A stretch of 64,000 nucleotides of DNA from Mycobacterium simiae (GTDB lineage Bacteria; Actinomycetota; Actinomycetes; Mycobacteriales; Mycobacteriaceae), in NCBI RefSeq assembly GCF_008370645.1, contig NZ_VTZN01000001.1:1-64000 (forward strand), given 5' to 3'. Shown in pieces: positions 16,798 to 26,091 of this stretch. The translations under genes and the position numbers were made by a program. Below the pieces are notes generated by a model that searched no databases, was not told the origin of the DNA, and saw nothing but the letters and a program-made list of their open reading frames with translations. Position 1 is the stretch's first letter; each line of letters starts with the position of its first letter.

Positions 16798-18158
16798 GCC
16801 ACCGTCAGCGTCTCGATCATCATGACTTCGCTGGCGGCACGTTCGCCGGAGCGAATCGCGCCGTCGATCCAGCCGCACATTGTGGCCGATGTCTCGGTGC
16901 CCGCCCAATGAATGCGGCCGCATGGTCTGCGCAGCGCATGCCCGTACTGAGTGAGCACACCGGGTGGCGCGTGGCTAATCATTCCGCCCCCGGAATGCCG
17001 TTCGCGGCTCCAGTTCTGCTCGACGTAGTCGACGGGTTTCCCGGCCTTGGCGCCGAATCGTTCCACCAGGGCGTCGAGCACCGCCTGGCGGCGCCCGGCC
17101 TCGTCTAGGCGCTCGTACCGCCGCGCGATCGGACCCTCGATAATCACCACCAGCACGCCCGGCGTGCCGGTGTCAGGGCAGCCGTCGATGGTCACCGTCG
17201 CCAGCGATCCCGGCGCAGCGCTTTGGCCGGACAGACCGTTGGCACGCCAGAACGGCTCGTCGTAGACGATCGAGACCTTGACGATCGCGCCGCTAGGCAT
17301 CCGCTGGTGCAAGAACGACCGGTCGGTGGGAAGCATTGGCTCATAGACGATGTGGCTGGCGATAGCCAGTGGAACCGCGACGATCACCCGACGTGCCCGC
17401 ACAGTCATGCGGTCAGATTGCACGGTGACTCCGTGGGTGTCCTGGGTGATGGACCGCACCGGCGCCGACAACTGGATTGCCTCACTCAGCTCGGCGGCCA
17501 TCGGCCGGTAGATGGCACCCATGCCGCCCACGGGCCGCGAGTCCTGCGCGGCGCCCGCGCCGCCCAGCACGAAGCCCGGCCCACCGCCGGACGCCATTTG
17601 ATACAGAACAAACAGCATGGACACCTCGGAGGCATCCGAAGTGTAGGTGCCGGCGATAGCGGTTTCCAGCAGGTCGTGAGCCGCCTTGGACATCACGTTC
17701 TTGCGCAGCCATTGGGCCAACGTCATACGGTCCCACCTCGCCGCCCGCTTGGCTTCCCAGGGCGCCTCCAGCGGTACCGTCTTGCACATCTTGCTGAGTT
17801 CGAGCATGGCCGCACCCAGATTCAGCGACGCCCACGGGCTCATGCTCCACGGCACCGTGCCCTGGTAGCGGTACTGCTTGCCGTCGAGCACCATCATGGC
17901 GTCGCCGCCGGTGTACTGCTTGAAGGTCGACACGCCAAATTCCTTCATCAGCGCATAGATTCGATCCTGACCCGGCCCGACCCAGGCCCCGCCGCGGTCG
18001 ATCCACGACCCGTCGTCGCGCTCGACGGTGAAAGTTCGGCCGCCAACGCGGTCGCGGGCCTCGAGCAACGTGACCGCCTGGCCCGCCTGTTTGAGCCGCA
18101 GCGCGGCCGTCAACCCGGCGAATCCGGCACCTACCACGCACACATCGACGTCGTTCAT
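16794..18158 (-). CDS. Flavin-containing amine oxidase (AofH-like)
   Basis: A 454-residue FAD enzyme of the monoamine oxidase family. The dinucleotide motif VCVVGAGFAGLTAALRL is followed by EARDRVGGRTFT and DRGGAWVGPGQDRIY, and the C-terminal FAD segment is IHWAGTETSATMCGWIDGAI. It resembles AofH (Rv3170). The ATG at 18158 is one base after the stop of cyp124, so the two genes form an operon and may act on the same pathway, although CYP124 acts on methyl-branched lipids and a shared substrate is not proven. Longer in-frame starts lie inside cyp124. Confidence 0.88.
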   Translation of the reverse strand: MNDVDVCVVGAGFAGLTAALRLKQAGQAVTLLEARDRVGGRTFTVERDDGSWIDRGGAWVGPGQDRIYALMKEFGVSTFKQYTGGDAMMVLDGKQYRYQGTVPWSMSPWASLNLGAAMLELSKMCKTVPLEAPWEAKRAARWDRMTLAQWLRKNVMSKAAHDLLETAIAGTYTSDASEVSMLFVLYQMASGGGPGFVLGGAGAAQDSRPVGGMGAIYRPMAAELSEAIQLSAPVRSITQDTHGVTVQSDRMTVRARRVIVAVPLAIASHIVYEPMLPTDRSFLHQRMPSGAIVKVSIVYDEPFWRANGLSGQSAAPGSLATVTIDGCPDTGTPGVLVVIIEGPIARRYERLDEAGRRQAVLDALVERFGAKAGKPVDYVEQNWSRERHSGGGMISHAPPGVLTQYGHALRRPCGRIHWAGTETSATMCGWIDGAIRSGERAASEVMMIETLTVA

Positions 18159-18159
18159 G

Positions 18160-19461
18160 TCAGTGCCGCCACGCCACCGGCAGGCTCTTGATGCCGTGGA
18201 TGAACGGCGACCACAACCGGGCCGGCTCTTGGGTGACGGTGAAGTCGGGCATTTGGCGGCGCAACTCGTCGAACAACACTCGGATCTCGCGGCGAGCCAA
18301 GTTGGCCCCCAAGCAGAAATGCGCCCCCCCACCACCGAAGCCGAGGTGCGGGTTGGGGTCGCGGGCCACGTCGAAAGCCCAGGGATCGGCGAACTTCGAC
18401 TCGTCCCGGTTCGCCGAGCAGTACCACAGCGTGACCTTGTCGCCAGCAGCCATCGTGACCCCGCGCAGCTCGACGTCCTCGCTCAGGGTGCGGCGCATGT
18501 AGACCACCGGTGAGGCCCATCGCACGATCTCCTCGACTGCGGAATGGGCCAGGCCGTCATAGTCCGACCACCACTTCGCCCGTTGGTCGGGGTAACGCGA
18601 CAGGGCCAGCACGCCGTGGCTGATCGCGTTGCGAGTGGTCTCGTTGCCGGCCACCACCAGCAGAATGAAAAACGACGCGATCTCCGACGACGACAACCGC
18701 TCGCCGTCGACCTCCGCATCGACCAGGCTCGTCGTCAGGTCGCCGTGGCGGTTGACCCGGCGATCTTCGGCCAGCGCGGCGGCGTAGGCGCCGATGTCCA
18801 TCGACACCGTCATGAACTCTTCGAAATCGGTCGACAGGTCCGGATCGCCGAACCCGAGAATCACGTTGGTCCAATGAAATATCCGATGGTGGTCCTCTTC
18901 GGGAATCCCCATCATGTCGCAAATGATCTGCAACGGCAGCGGCCCGGCGAGCTCACTGACCAGATCGGCCTGCCCGTCCGGGTGGTTGGCGATCATCGCC
19001 GCCACCAGCCGGTGGGCACGGTCGCGCACCGACGCCTCGATGCGGGATACGACCTTCGGGGTGAACGCCCGGCCGACAATAGAGCGCAGCCGCTGGTGTC
19101 TTGGATCGTCGAGCACGATCATCGAACCGAAGTACTCGGCCAGCTCGGGGGTCTGGTCGTTGATCACGATGTTGGGGTGGGAGTGGAAGACCTCCGGATG
19201 ACGGCTGGCGAAATAGACGTCGTCGTGCCTGGTGAGCGCCCAGTGCCCGGCACCGGCGGTGAACCCGGGCAGTTCGATAGCGGGCCAAAACGAGATGGGC
19301 GCCTCGCGCCGCAGGGTGGCAAAGGTGCCGTCGCGAAAGTCGTCGTCGCGGCCCCAGAATTCCAGCGAGCCCAGATCGATCTCGGACATCGGGACGGGTG
19401 GTGGCGGCGCCCCGTTCACCCGAGGCAGCAGGCCTGTGTTGGGGTCTGCAGTGAGGTCCAC
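18160..19461 (-). CDS. cyp124: Cytochrome P450 CYP124
   Basis: A 433-residue P450 closely matching CYP124A1 (Rv2266). I-helix AGNETTRNAIS, the ExxR motif in EEIVRWASPVVYMRR, and the heme-binding loop FGGGGAHFCLGANLARRE with the axial Cys. CYP124 enzymes omega-hydroxylate methyl-branched fatty chains and sterol side chains (for example phytanic acid and cholestenone). It heads an operon with the amine oxidase. A [16 protein letters not shown] ribosome site precedes the ATG. Confidence 0.95.
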   Translation of the reverse strand: MDLTADPNTGLLPRVNGAPPPPVPMSEIDLGSLEFWGRDDDFRDGTFATLRREAPISFWPAIELPGFTAGAGHWALTRHDDVYFASRHPEVFHSHPNIVINDQTPELAEYFGSMIVLDDPRHQRLRSIVGRAFTPKVVSRIEASVRDRAHRLVAAMIANHPDGQADLVSELAGPLPLQIICDMMGIPEEDHHRIFHWTNVILGFGDPDLSTDFEEFMTVSMDIGAYAAALAEDRRVNRHGDLTTSLVDAEVDGERLSSSEIASFFILLVVAGNETTRNAISHGVLALSRYPDQRAKWWSDYDGLAHSAVEEIVRWASPVVYMRRTLSEDVELRGVTMAAGDKVTLWYCSANRDESKFADPWAFDVARDPNPHLGFGGGGAHFCLGANLARREIRVLFDELRRQMPDFTVTQEPARLWSPFIHGIKSLPVAWRH

Positions 19462-19511
19462 CGTGCTCCTCCTTTGTGGCGAGCTAAGCCACTACGGGCC
19501 ACTGCCGGCCG

Positions 19512-19883
19512 TCAATGCGTACAGACGGTGTGTCCCGGTGCTCCTGTCGCCGTTTGCTGGGTCACTACCTCGCCGTTGACCAGAATCCGGCAAGTTATGC
19601 TGCCCGGCCCCTGTGCGCTGAGCACGAATACTTGTCCGCCGAAGCCGGTGAATTGGGTTGACCATGGCAGGCCCACGTTGACCGCGCGCTGCTGACCGGT
19701 GTTGGTTTGGTACGAGATGTATTCGGCGACGCCGCTGCCACTTATCTCGTAGCGGACTTGCGGAAAAGGATCGGCATTTGCCGCACCGCAGGTGGCTGTG
19801 AAGCTGATGCCGAGAGCACATGCCACTGCGGGTCCGCTGACATGCTTCAGGTGACGTAGCTTGGCTACCGAACGACTGGTCAT
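19512..19883 (-). CDS. Secreted MmpS-like protein
   Basis: A 123-residue protein with an N-terminal signal peptide (VACALGISFTATCGAANA) and a domain with MmpS features: VRYEISGSGVAEYISYQTN, the LPWS motif and SITCRILVNGEVV, ending with a Cys close to the C-terminus. MmpS proteins are periplasmic partners of MmpL lipid exporters, but no mmpL is adjacent. The ATG at 19883 is used because it places the signal peptide correctly; the longer in-frame opening overlaps the plus-strand gene at 20016. Confidence 0.72.
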   Translation of the reverse strand: MTSRSVAKLRHLKHVSGPAVACALGISFTATCGAANADPFPQVRYEISGSGVAEYISYQTNTGQQRAVNVGLPWSTQFTGFGGQVFVLSAQGPGSITCRILVNGEVVTQQTATGAPGHTVCTH

Positions 19884-20015
19884 GGTTGTCCATCGTGTCA
19901 CCGGATGGGCCGCTATGTAAGTGGTTTGCTGCGCCTTTGGCTCTAGCCCGAGCGCGCGACGCTCCGATGCTAGAGCTGAGGGTGCGCTTAGGGTGAACCC
20001 GGGAGGTGACGGTTC

Positions 20016-21101
20016 ATGGCGCGCAGTGGCGGTAAGCGGGTAGTGGTCTGGGGCACCGGCTTCATCGGCAAGATGGTGATTCCCGAGATCATCAACCATC
20101 CCCTGTTCGAGTTGGTGGGTGTCGGCGTCAGCAGTCCGGACAAGGTGGGTCGCGACGTCGGCGACATTTGTAGCCTGCCCGGGCCGGTGGGCATCGTCGC
20201 CACCGACGACGTTGACGCCCTGATTGGCCTCGAACCCGACGCAATGGTGCACTACGGCCCAACGGCGATGCACGCCAACGCCAATATCTCGCTGATCACC
20301 CGGTTCCTGCGAGCCGGTATCGACGTGTGTTCCACCGCAATGACACCGTGGATTTGGCCAACGATGTCGCTGAACCCGCCGCAGTGGATCCAACCCATCA
20401 CGCAAGCCTGCGAGCTGGGAGAGTCGTCCTGCTTTACCACCGGCATTGACCCGGGATTCGCCAACGACCTGTTTCCCATGACTCTGATGGGCCTGTGTTC
20501 GGAAGTACGGCGGGTACGGGCCTCCGAGCTGCTGGACTACACCAACTATGAGGGGGACTACGAGAAGGAGATGGGTATCGGCCGAGAACCCGAATTCAGT
20601 CCGCTGCTGGAAAACCGCGACGTGCTGATCTTCGCGTGGGGGGCCACTGTGCCGATGATCGCCCACGCCGCCGGCATCATGCTCGACGAGATCACCACGA
20701 CCTGGGAAAAATGGGTGACGCCCACCGAGCGCAAATCGGCCAAGGGCGTCATCGCGGCTGGCCATGTCGCCGCCGTCCGGTTCACCATCAATGGGATCTA
20801 TCAGGGCCAAACGCGCATCCAGCTCGAGCATGTCAACCGCATCGGGCACGACGCCGCGCCCGGGTGGCCCTGCGGCCATGACGATGACGTCTACCGGGTG
20901 GACATTGAGGGAACGCCCAGCATTGCTCAGGAAACCGCCTTCCGGTTCACCGACGGCTCGGGCCGGGATCCGGCCACTGCCGGGTGCCTGGCGACCGGGA
21001 TGCGGGCGCTTAACGCCGTGCCGGCCGTCAACGATTTACCTGCGGGCTGGGTTACGGCGCTAGACCTGCCGCTGATACCCGGCGCGGGCACCATCCGCTG
21101 A
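20016..21101 (+). CDS. DapB-like NAD(P)-dependent reductase
   Basis: A 361-residue protein with an N-terminal Rossmann motif (VVVWGTGFIGKMVIPEI) and the fold of dihydrodipicolinate reductase-like dehydrogenases, a large mycobacterial family of unknown substrate related to 2,4-diaminopentanoate dehydrogenase. Conserved pieces include GVGVSSPDKVGRDVGDIC and TTGIDPGFANDL. It is not the biosynthetic DapB, which is much shorter (about 245 residues). A GGGAGGTGA ribosome site lies upstream of the ATG. It stands alone. Confidence 0.83.
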   Translation: MARSGGKRVVVWGTGFIGKMVIPEIINHPLFELVGVGVSSPDKVGRDVGDICSLPGPVGIVATDDVDALIGLEPDAMVHYGPTAMHANANISLITRFLRAGIDVCSTAMTPWIWPTMSLNPPQWIQPITQACELGESSCFTTGIDPGFANDLFPMTLMGLCSEVRRVRASELLDYTNYEGDYEKEMGIGREPEFSPLLENRDVLIFAWGATVPMIAHAAGIMLDEITTTWEKWVTPTERKSAKGVIAAGHVAAVRFTINGIYQGQTRIQLEHVNRIGHDAAPGWPCGHDDDVYRVDIEGTPSIAQETAFRFTDGSGRDPATAGCLATGMRALNAVPAVNDLPAGWVTALDLPLIPGAGTIR

Positions 21102-21218
21102 GCAAGGGCGTTACCTAGCTGACGCATAGCGTGGGGAAGGAACGGCTATAGATGTAGACGGCAACACTTCGGGTTGGCGCGCACGGCGGCATTCTCGTCG
21201 GACACGGGGATTGGACAC

Positions 21219-23021
21219 ATGGCAGCAGGACCACGGCCCGCACTGGGTCTGTCGATCGGTGCCACCAACCTGGCGGCGGTAACCGCCGATCATGCCGTTA
21301 CCCGCAAGCCCGTCCTGAGGCTGTATCGACAGCGCCCGCCGCAGGTCGGAGTGCCGTCGGAGAACCCCAGGTTGGACGAGCCCGGCCTGGTGATGGCCGG
21401 GTTCGTGGACCGGGTCGGGGACCCGGTCGGCCTCGTGGCCGGCGATGGCTCCCTGCGCCGCAGCGAGGACCTGCTTGTCGACAGTCTGCGAGCGCTGGCC
21501 TACACCGCCACCGGCGGCCGTGCCCTGCCCGACAGTGTCGCGCTGACCTATCCCGCGCATTGGGGATCCGGTGCGCTAGCCGCGTTAGGTGCGGCGCTGG
21601 GGCGGGTGCCGGAATGGTCGCGCGAGGCGCAGCCGCCGACGCTGATCTCCGACGCCGCGGCTGCGCTGTATGCGGTGCGGGCCAATCCTGGTATACCGGC
21701 CCGCGGGATTGTCGCGATCTGCGATTTCGGCGGCAGCGGGACCAGCATCACGCTGGTCGACGCCGCCGCGGATTATCAGCCGGTCGCCGCGACGGTGCGG
21801 CATCGAGAGTTTTCGGGCGATGTGATCGACCAAGCGCTGCTCACTTACGTGATGTCGGAAATGCCCGCCACGGGTTCCTTCGAACCGTCGGGTACTTCGG
21901 CGATCGGCTCACTGAGCCGGCTGCGGACCGAGTGTCGCAGTGCCAAGGAGCGACTCTCCCACAGCACGGTGACCACGCTGTCCGACGAGCGGCCGGGTAA
22001 GCACGGCGAAATCCGGCTCACCAGAACCGAACTCGACGAGACGATCCGCGATGCGCTGGACGGTGTAGCCCTGGTTGCGGAAGACACATTGGCGCGCAAC
22101 GGAATTCACCGAGATGATCTGGTTGGAGTCGTGTCGGTGGGGGGTGGAGCCAATATCCCGGCGGTCACGACGACGCTGTCGGGACGCTTCGGCGTGCCGG
22201 TGATCACGGCGCCGCGCCCGCAACTGACGGCCGCGATCGGTGCGGCGTTGCGGGCTGCTCGCGGTCCGGCCGATTCCAGTGCGACGGTGTTGACTTCGGC
22301 TGCGCCGGCCACCGCGACGGTGCTGGCGCCACTGGCGGCCGCGGGCCCGGCCGGTGCACCGGTCTCGGCGCAGCAGCCCGCGCTGGCTTGGTCCGAGGCT
22401 GACGACGACTCCCAAATCATGCCCGTCGCCGCCGGCGAGTACGAGAGTCCGCACGGCGGCTCGGGGTACACCTCTGCCCGCCCGCAGCTGGCGTTCCACC
22501 ACGATGCGCCCGAGGAACCGGAGCCGCAGGCTCCGGTCATCCCGTGGTATCGCCTGCCGGCGGTGATCATGATCAGCACAGCTGTGGCAGTGCTGTTGGT
22601 CGGCGCCGCGTTGGCCATCGCTTTGAGCTCCAACGACGCACCCGCTACCCGCTCGCCAGAAGTGACCACGGCTCCGGTGACCTCGCCTGCCCAGACCCCG
22701 GCAATCGATGGCGTGACTCCCGAGCCGGCGCCACCCCCGCCGGCGTCCGGGACCCCGGCGCCCGCAGCACCGTCGCAGCAGGCGCCACCCCCGTCGACGC
22801 AGACCCCGCCTCCCACGGAAACAACCCCGACGCCCACGACCCCGCCGCCGGCAACCACCACGGCCCCCGCAACGACCTCCCAGCCACCGGTGACGACACC
22901 GCCGCCGGTGACGACACCGCCGCCGGTGACGACACCGCCGCTGCCGCCGATCCCGCAGATTCCGGCGATTCCCGGGATCGGCAACATCCCCGGAGTACCC
23001 CAAGTCCCCGAATTTGGCTGA
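21219..23021 (+). CDS. Hsp70/actin-like ATPase-domain membrane protein, proline-rich (Rv2264c-like)
   Basis: A 600-residue protein in three parts. The N-terminal actin/Hsp70-like ATPase fold has phosphate-binding segments GLSIGATNLAAV and AICDFGGSGTSITLV, plus VVSVGGGANIPAV as the adenosine motif. One transmembrane helix (VIMISTAVAVLLVGAALAIAL) follows at about residue 450. The extracellular Pro/Thr-rich tail includes three perfect PPVTTP repeats. It matches Rv2264c in architecture. Role unknown; cell-envelope regulation is possible. The ATG at 21219 is preferred over 21174 because it aligns with the family start MxxGPRPALG. Confidence 0.85.
   Translation: MAAGPRPALGLSIGATNLAAVTADHAVTRKPVLRLYRQRPPQVGVPSENPRLDEPGLVMAGFVDRVGDPVGLVAGDGSLRRSEDLLVDSLRALAYTATGGRALPDSVALTYPAHWGSGALAALGAALGRVPEWSREAQPPTLISDAAAALYAVRANPGIPARGIVAICDFGGSGTSITLVDAAADYQPVAATVRHREFSGDVIDQALLTYVMSEMPATGSFEPSGTSAIGSLSRLRTECRSAKERLSHSTVTTLSDERPGKHGEIRLTRTELDETIRDALDGVALVAEDTLARNGIHRDDLVGVVSVGGGANIPAVTTTLSGRFGVPVITAPRPQLTAAIGAALRAARGPADSSATVLTSAAPATATVLAPLAAAGPAGAPVSAQQPALAWSEADDDSQIMPVAAGEYESPHGGSGYTSARPQLAFHHDAPEEPEPQAPVIPWYRLPAVIMISTAVAVLLVGAALAIALSSNDAPATRSPEVTTAPVTSPAQTPAIDGVTPEPAPPPPASGTPAPAAPSQQAPPPSTQTPPPTETTPTPTTPPPATTTAPATTSQPPVTTPPPVTTPPPVTTPPLPPIPQIPAIPGIGNIPGVPQVPEFG
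22887..22940 (+). repeat. Three perfect 18-base tandem repeats inside the proline-rich tail
   Basis: Three identical units of CCGGTGACGACACCGCCG encode PVTTPP repeats in the extracellular tail of the Hsp70-like protein. Unit number could vary between strains by slippage. Confidence 0.9.
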
Positions 23022-23050
23022 GCATCCGGATCGGGCTCGCGGCGCCTAAC

Positions 23051-23462
23051 TCAGCGGCCGCTTGTGCTGTGGTGACGACGAGCATGGCGAACGCCGCTGT
23101 CAGGGACGTTCGTCAGCCACCTTGAGGACTTGCTGGCTGAAAGCCTGTCTTTGTCGCGATTATCCGCCACTTTCTGGTTTGCCTCAATCTGGTCGTTGGC
23201 TGTCTTTGCTTGTGCTGCAAGCGAATCCTGCTCATGGGCGTACTTGGGATGGCCGGCGTCGTCGAGCCAAATCGTTGACTGCCGTGCCCGTGATGGTCTT
23301 GCTAGAACCGGGTAGCACCAGCATTGGTCGGTAATCGTCAGCGGCCATCAGCTGCGCAGCTGTTTCTTTGGCGACTGCACTCGGTTCGGCTGCTTGGGGA
23401 GTGTTGACTTTCCTGCCGTCGTTACTACTGGGTTGTTGGTCGTCGTCGTGATGCGCCTTCAT
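23051..23462 (-). pseudogene. Frameshifted hypothetical gene
   Basis: One frame from the ATG at 23462 reads MKAHHDDDQQPSSNDGR and runs to LPGSSKTITGTAVND near 23275. Protein-like sequence then continues in a different frame: STIWLDDAGHPKYAHEQDSL, AAQAKTANDQIEANQKVAD, ending at TGA 23051-23053. The two halves together would be about 135 residues, hydrophilic and helical. I recognise no family. The break may be a real mutation or a sequencing error. Convergent with the Hsp70-like gene. Confidence 0.45.
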
Positions 23463-23565
23463 GCCGGTGCCCCCTGTGCCGTTGCCGGGTGTGACCGACC
23501 CCACGTTGGACTACCCAGTCCAGCGTCGCGATGAAACTCTCCAAACTGGATCTACGGGTCGGAGC

Positions 23566-24519
23566 TCAGGCCGGCGCGGGGTAGGCAACACCAGTGAGGC
23601 CTTCGGAAACCTCCCAGAGCCGTTGCCAGTCCGCCTGATTGCCGGCTCGGGCAGGCACCTTGGCCTCCGTTACGCCACCACCGGCCAGTTCATAGCAGCC
23701 TTGCGGGCCATAGAAGGCGCCGCCTTCGGCCTGCGGCGTGGCAGCCGCATACAACGCGGGCAGCATGCCTTCGTCGATTCCCTGCCAGAGGAATGGAGTA
23801 AATCGCCATGACGCCGTGTACAACCGCTGCATCAGCGCGGGCTTTTGGCGGCCGTGCGAGGGTCCACTGATCTGCAGATTGGTCTTGGTCAATCCGGGAT
23901 GCGCGGCGTTGGACATGATGCCCCAGCCGGCCTGGCGGCTGCGCCGGTCCAGCTCGAGCGCGAACATCAACACCGCCAACTTCGACTGACCATAGGCCGC
24001 CATCGGGGCGTAGGAGCTTTCGAATTGCAGGTCGTCGAAGTGGATGCGGCCGCGGCGGGCCGCCAGGCTGCTCAGCGACACCACCCGCGCGCGGTTCGCT
24101 GCTCGCAACAGCGGCAAGACGTGGGCGGTTAGCGCGAAGTGCCCGAGATGGTTGCTGCCGAACTGTAATTCGAAGCCATCTGTGGTCGTGTCGCGTTCCG
24201 GTGGGGTCATGACCCCGGCATTGTTGATCAGGATGTCGATCGGGCGGCCCTCGGAGCTCAGTTGCTCACCTAAGGCGGCAACCGAGGCCAGTGACGACAG
24301 GTCGAGGTCCCTAATGGTCAACCTGGCGTCGGGAACCCTGCTGCGGATTTCCCGGATCGCCGCCTCGCCCTTGGCGCGGTTACGAATTGCCATCACCACA
24401 TCAGCTCCGGCCGCCGACAGCCGCCGCGCCAGCCCAAATCCCAGTCCGCTATTGGCGCCCGTGACAACAGCGAGATTCCCGGACAGATCGGGCACCGTGG
24501 CGATGAGATTGTCGGCCAT
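23566..24519 (-). CDS. Short-chain dehydrogenase/reductase (Rv2263-like)
   Basis: A 317-residue classical SDR, longer than average as in the retinol-dehydrogenase-like group. Cofactor motif [12 protein letters not shown], the NNAGVM segment, and catalytic Ser (VVSLSSLAA) and YGQSK (Tyr-x-x-x-Lys). It matches Rv2263. The ATG at 24519 follows AAGGAAG by eight bases; an upstream GTG at 24528 lies too close to that site. Divergent from the lnt-like gene, with 75 bases between starts. Confidence 0.9.
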   Translation of the reverse strand: MADNLIATVPDLSGNLAVVTGANSGLGFGLARRLSAAGADVVMAIRNRAKGEAAIREIRSRVPDARLTIRDLDLSSLASVAALGEQLSSEGRPIDILINNAGVMTPPERDTTTDGFELQFGSNHLGHFALTAHVLPLLRAANRARVVSLSSLAARRGRIHFDDLQFESSYAPMAAYGQSKLAVLMFALELDRRSRQAGWGIMSNAAHPGLTKTNLQISGPSHGRQKPALMQRLYTASWRFTPFLWQGIDEGMLPALYAAATPQAEGGAFYGPQGCYELAGGGVTEAKVPARAGNQADWQRLWEVSEGLTGVAYPAPA

Positions 24520-24594
24520 GTGTATCACTTCCTTCTTCCGGAGACGACCTGTTTTAGTGTCCGCCTGCCTTCGCCGGCGTGGAATAGAAACGGC

Positions 24595-26091
24595 ATGCTG
24601 AACGGCATGGCCCTGCGTTCGGTAGCAGGCCGGCGGCGTCTTCCTGGATGGACGGCAGCGTCGGTTTTCGGCACCCTACCCGCGCTGGCTTTTCCCGGGC
24701 CATCGTGGTGGTGGCTGGCGTGGTTCGGCGTGGTACCGCTGCTGCTGGTGGTGCGGGCGGCAGCCACCTCATGGGACGGTGCGGTGCGGGCCTGCCTGGG
24801 TGTCGGTGGATTCGTGCTGATCAATCAGTACTGGCTGGCCGGCGGCAGCGGTCCGATGTTGGTGCTGTTGGCTCTTGGGCTCGGCGCCCTGTGGCTGCCG
24901 TGGGGGTGGATCGCACATCGGCTGCTCGCGGCGCCACTCACTGCCGGGCGCACGGCAGCCGCGCTGGTCATGGTGCCCAGCGCGTGGGTAGTGGCCGAAG
25001 CGGCGCGGTCGTGGCCATCGCTGGGCGGTCCGTGGGCGTTGTTGGGCGCGTCGCAGTGGAACCAACCCGTCACGCTGGCGTCGGCATCCTTGGGCGGGGT
25101 GTGGCTGACGAGCTTTCTCGTGGTTGCGGTCAATACCGCCATCGTCGTCATGGTCGCGCAGCGGGGGACCGCACGACTCGGCACCCTGGGGTGTGCGGTG
25201 GCGTGCGCAGCGCTGGGACCGCTCTGCTACCTGCTGGCACCCGCGCCGGGCACCGGGTCGACGGTGCGAGTGGCGCTGGTTCAAGCGGGCGATATCGACG
25301 ATGCGACGGCCCGTCAGGCGGCCAGTGAAGCGATCACGGCGACTCTGGCGGGCCAGCGGCCGGACTTGGTGGTGTGGGGGGAAAGCAGCGTAGGCCAGGA
25401 CCTCACCGAACACCCCGAGGTGTTGGCCCGCCTGGCCGAGCTGTCCCGGCGGGTCGGCGCGGATCTACTCGTCAACGTCGACGCGGCCGCGCCGGGCGGG
25501 GGCATTTTCAAGTCGTCGGTACTTATCGGCGAAGGCGGAGTGTTGGGCAGCTATCGGAAAACCCGCCTGGTGCCGTTCGGCGAATATGTGCCGCTGCGGC
25601 CGCTTGTTGGCTGGCTCACCCGCTACAGCAAGGCCGCCGCCGAGGACCGCAAGCGGGGAGCTGGTCCGGTGGTGCTGCATTCCGGTGCGCTCGCTATTGG
25701 GCCGTTGATCAGCTATGAGACGACGTTTTCGGATTTGGCTCGGCGCGAAGCACAGCTTGGCGCCGAGCTACTGGTATACCAAAGCTCCACCTCGACGTTC
25801 CAAGGGAGTTGGGCGCAACCGCAATTGGCCGCGCAACCCGCGGTACGCGCCGTCGAGGCGGGCCGCCCCGCAGTGCACACCGGGTTATCCGGCGACAGTT
25901 CGGCCTTCGACGCCCGAGGCCGCCGATTGGCTTGGTGCCCCTCGGATTTCCGGGGTGTCACGGTGATCAGCGTCCCGTTGGGCTCGACGACCACGCTGTA
26001 CCAACGGCTGGGGGATTGGGTGCCGTTGACTGCGTTGCTGGTGCTGATCGGTGCCGCGACGCTGCGCTGGCGTGACAAACTGCGAAGATGA
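24595..26091 (+). CDS. Apolipoprotein N-acyltransferase homologue with Cys-to-Ser active site
   Basis: A 498-residue protein with about seven transmembrane helices and a C-terminal nitrilase-fold domain, the Lnt architecture. The catalytic triad of Lnt is Glu-Lys-Cys. Here Glu is in VVWGESS (residue 263) and Lys in [12 protein letters not shown] (residue 322), but the expected ICYE nucleophile is ISYE: codon AGC (Ser) at 25711-25713, residue 373. M. tuberculosis has this gene split as Rv2262c/Rv2261c; here it is one frame. A second, Cys-bearing Lnt linked to Ppm1 normally exists elsewhere in mycobacteria. Acyltransferase activity is therefore doubtful. Its stop overlaps the next gene (ATGA). 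Confidence 0.9.
   Translation: MLNGMALRSVAGRRRLPGWTAASVFGTLPALAFPGPSWWWLAWFGVVPLLLVVRAAATSWDGAVRACLGVGGFVLINQYWLAGGSGPMLVLLALGLGALWLPWGWIAHRLLAAPLTAGRTAAALVMVPSAWVVAEAARSWPSLGGPWALLGASQWNQPVTLASASLGGVWLTSFLVVAVNTAIVVMVAQRGTARLGTLGCAVACAALGPLCYLLAPAPGTGSTVRVALVQAGDIDDATARQAASEAITATLAGQRPDLVVWGESSVGQDLTEHPEVLARLAELSRRVGADLLVNVDAAAPGGGIFKSSVLIGEGGVLGSYRKTRLVPFGEYVPLRPLVGWLTRYSKAAAEDRKRGAGPVVLHSGALAIGPLISYETTFSDLARREAQLGAELLVYQSSTSTFQGSWAQPQLAAQPAVRAVEAGRPAVHTGLSGDSSAFDARGRRLAWCPSDFRGVTVISVPLGSTTTLYQRLGDWVPLTALLVLIGAATLRWRDKLRR

Noticed and set aside
17223..18191. A 322-codon plus-strand frame across the amine oxidase
   Set aside because: Shadow frame; FAD motifs are on the other strand.
18544..19695. 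A 383-codon plus-strand open frame across cyp124
   Set aside because: Shadow of the P450 gene; no ribosome site and no recognisable motif.
22887..22940. Tandem 18-base repeats considered as a regulatory minisatellite or CRISPR-like array
   Set aside because: Contiguous, without spacers, and in frame as PVTTPP in a proline-rich tail, so simply coding.
21909..23003. Long minus-strand frames (364 and 293 codons) across the proline-rich tail of the Hsp70-like gene
   Set aside because: Arise from antisense reading of Pro/Thr codon repeats as Arg/Gly repeats; not genes.
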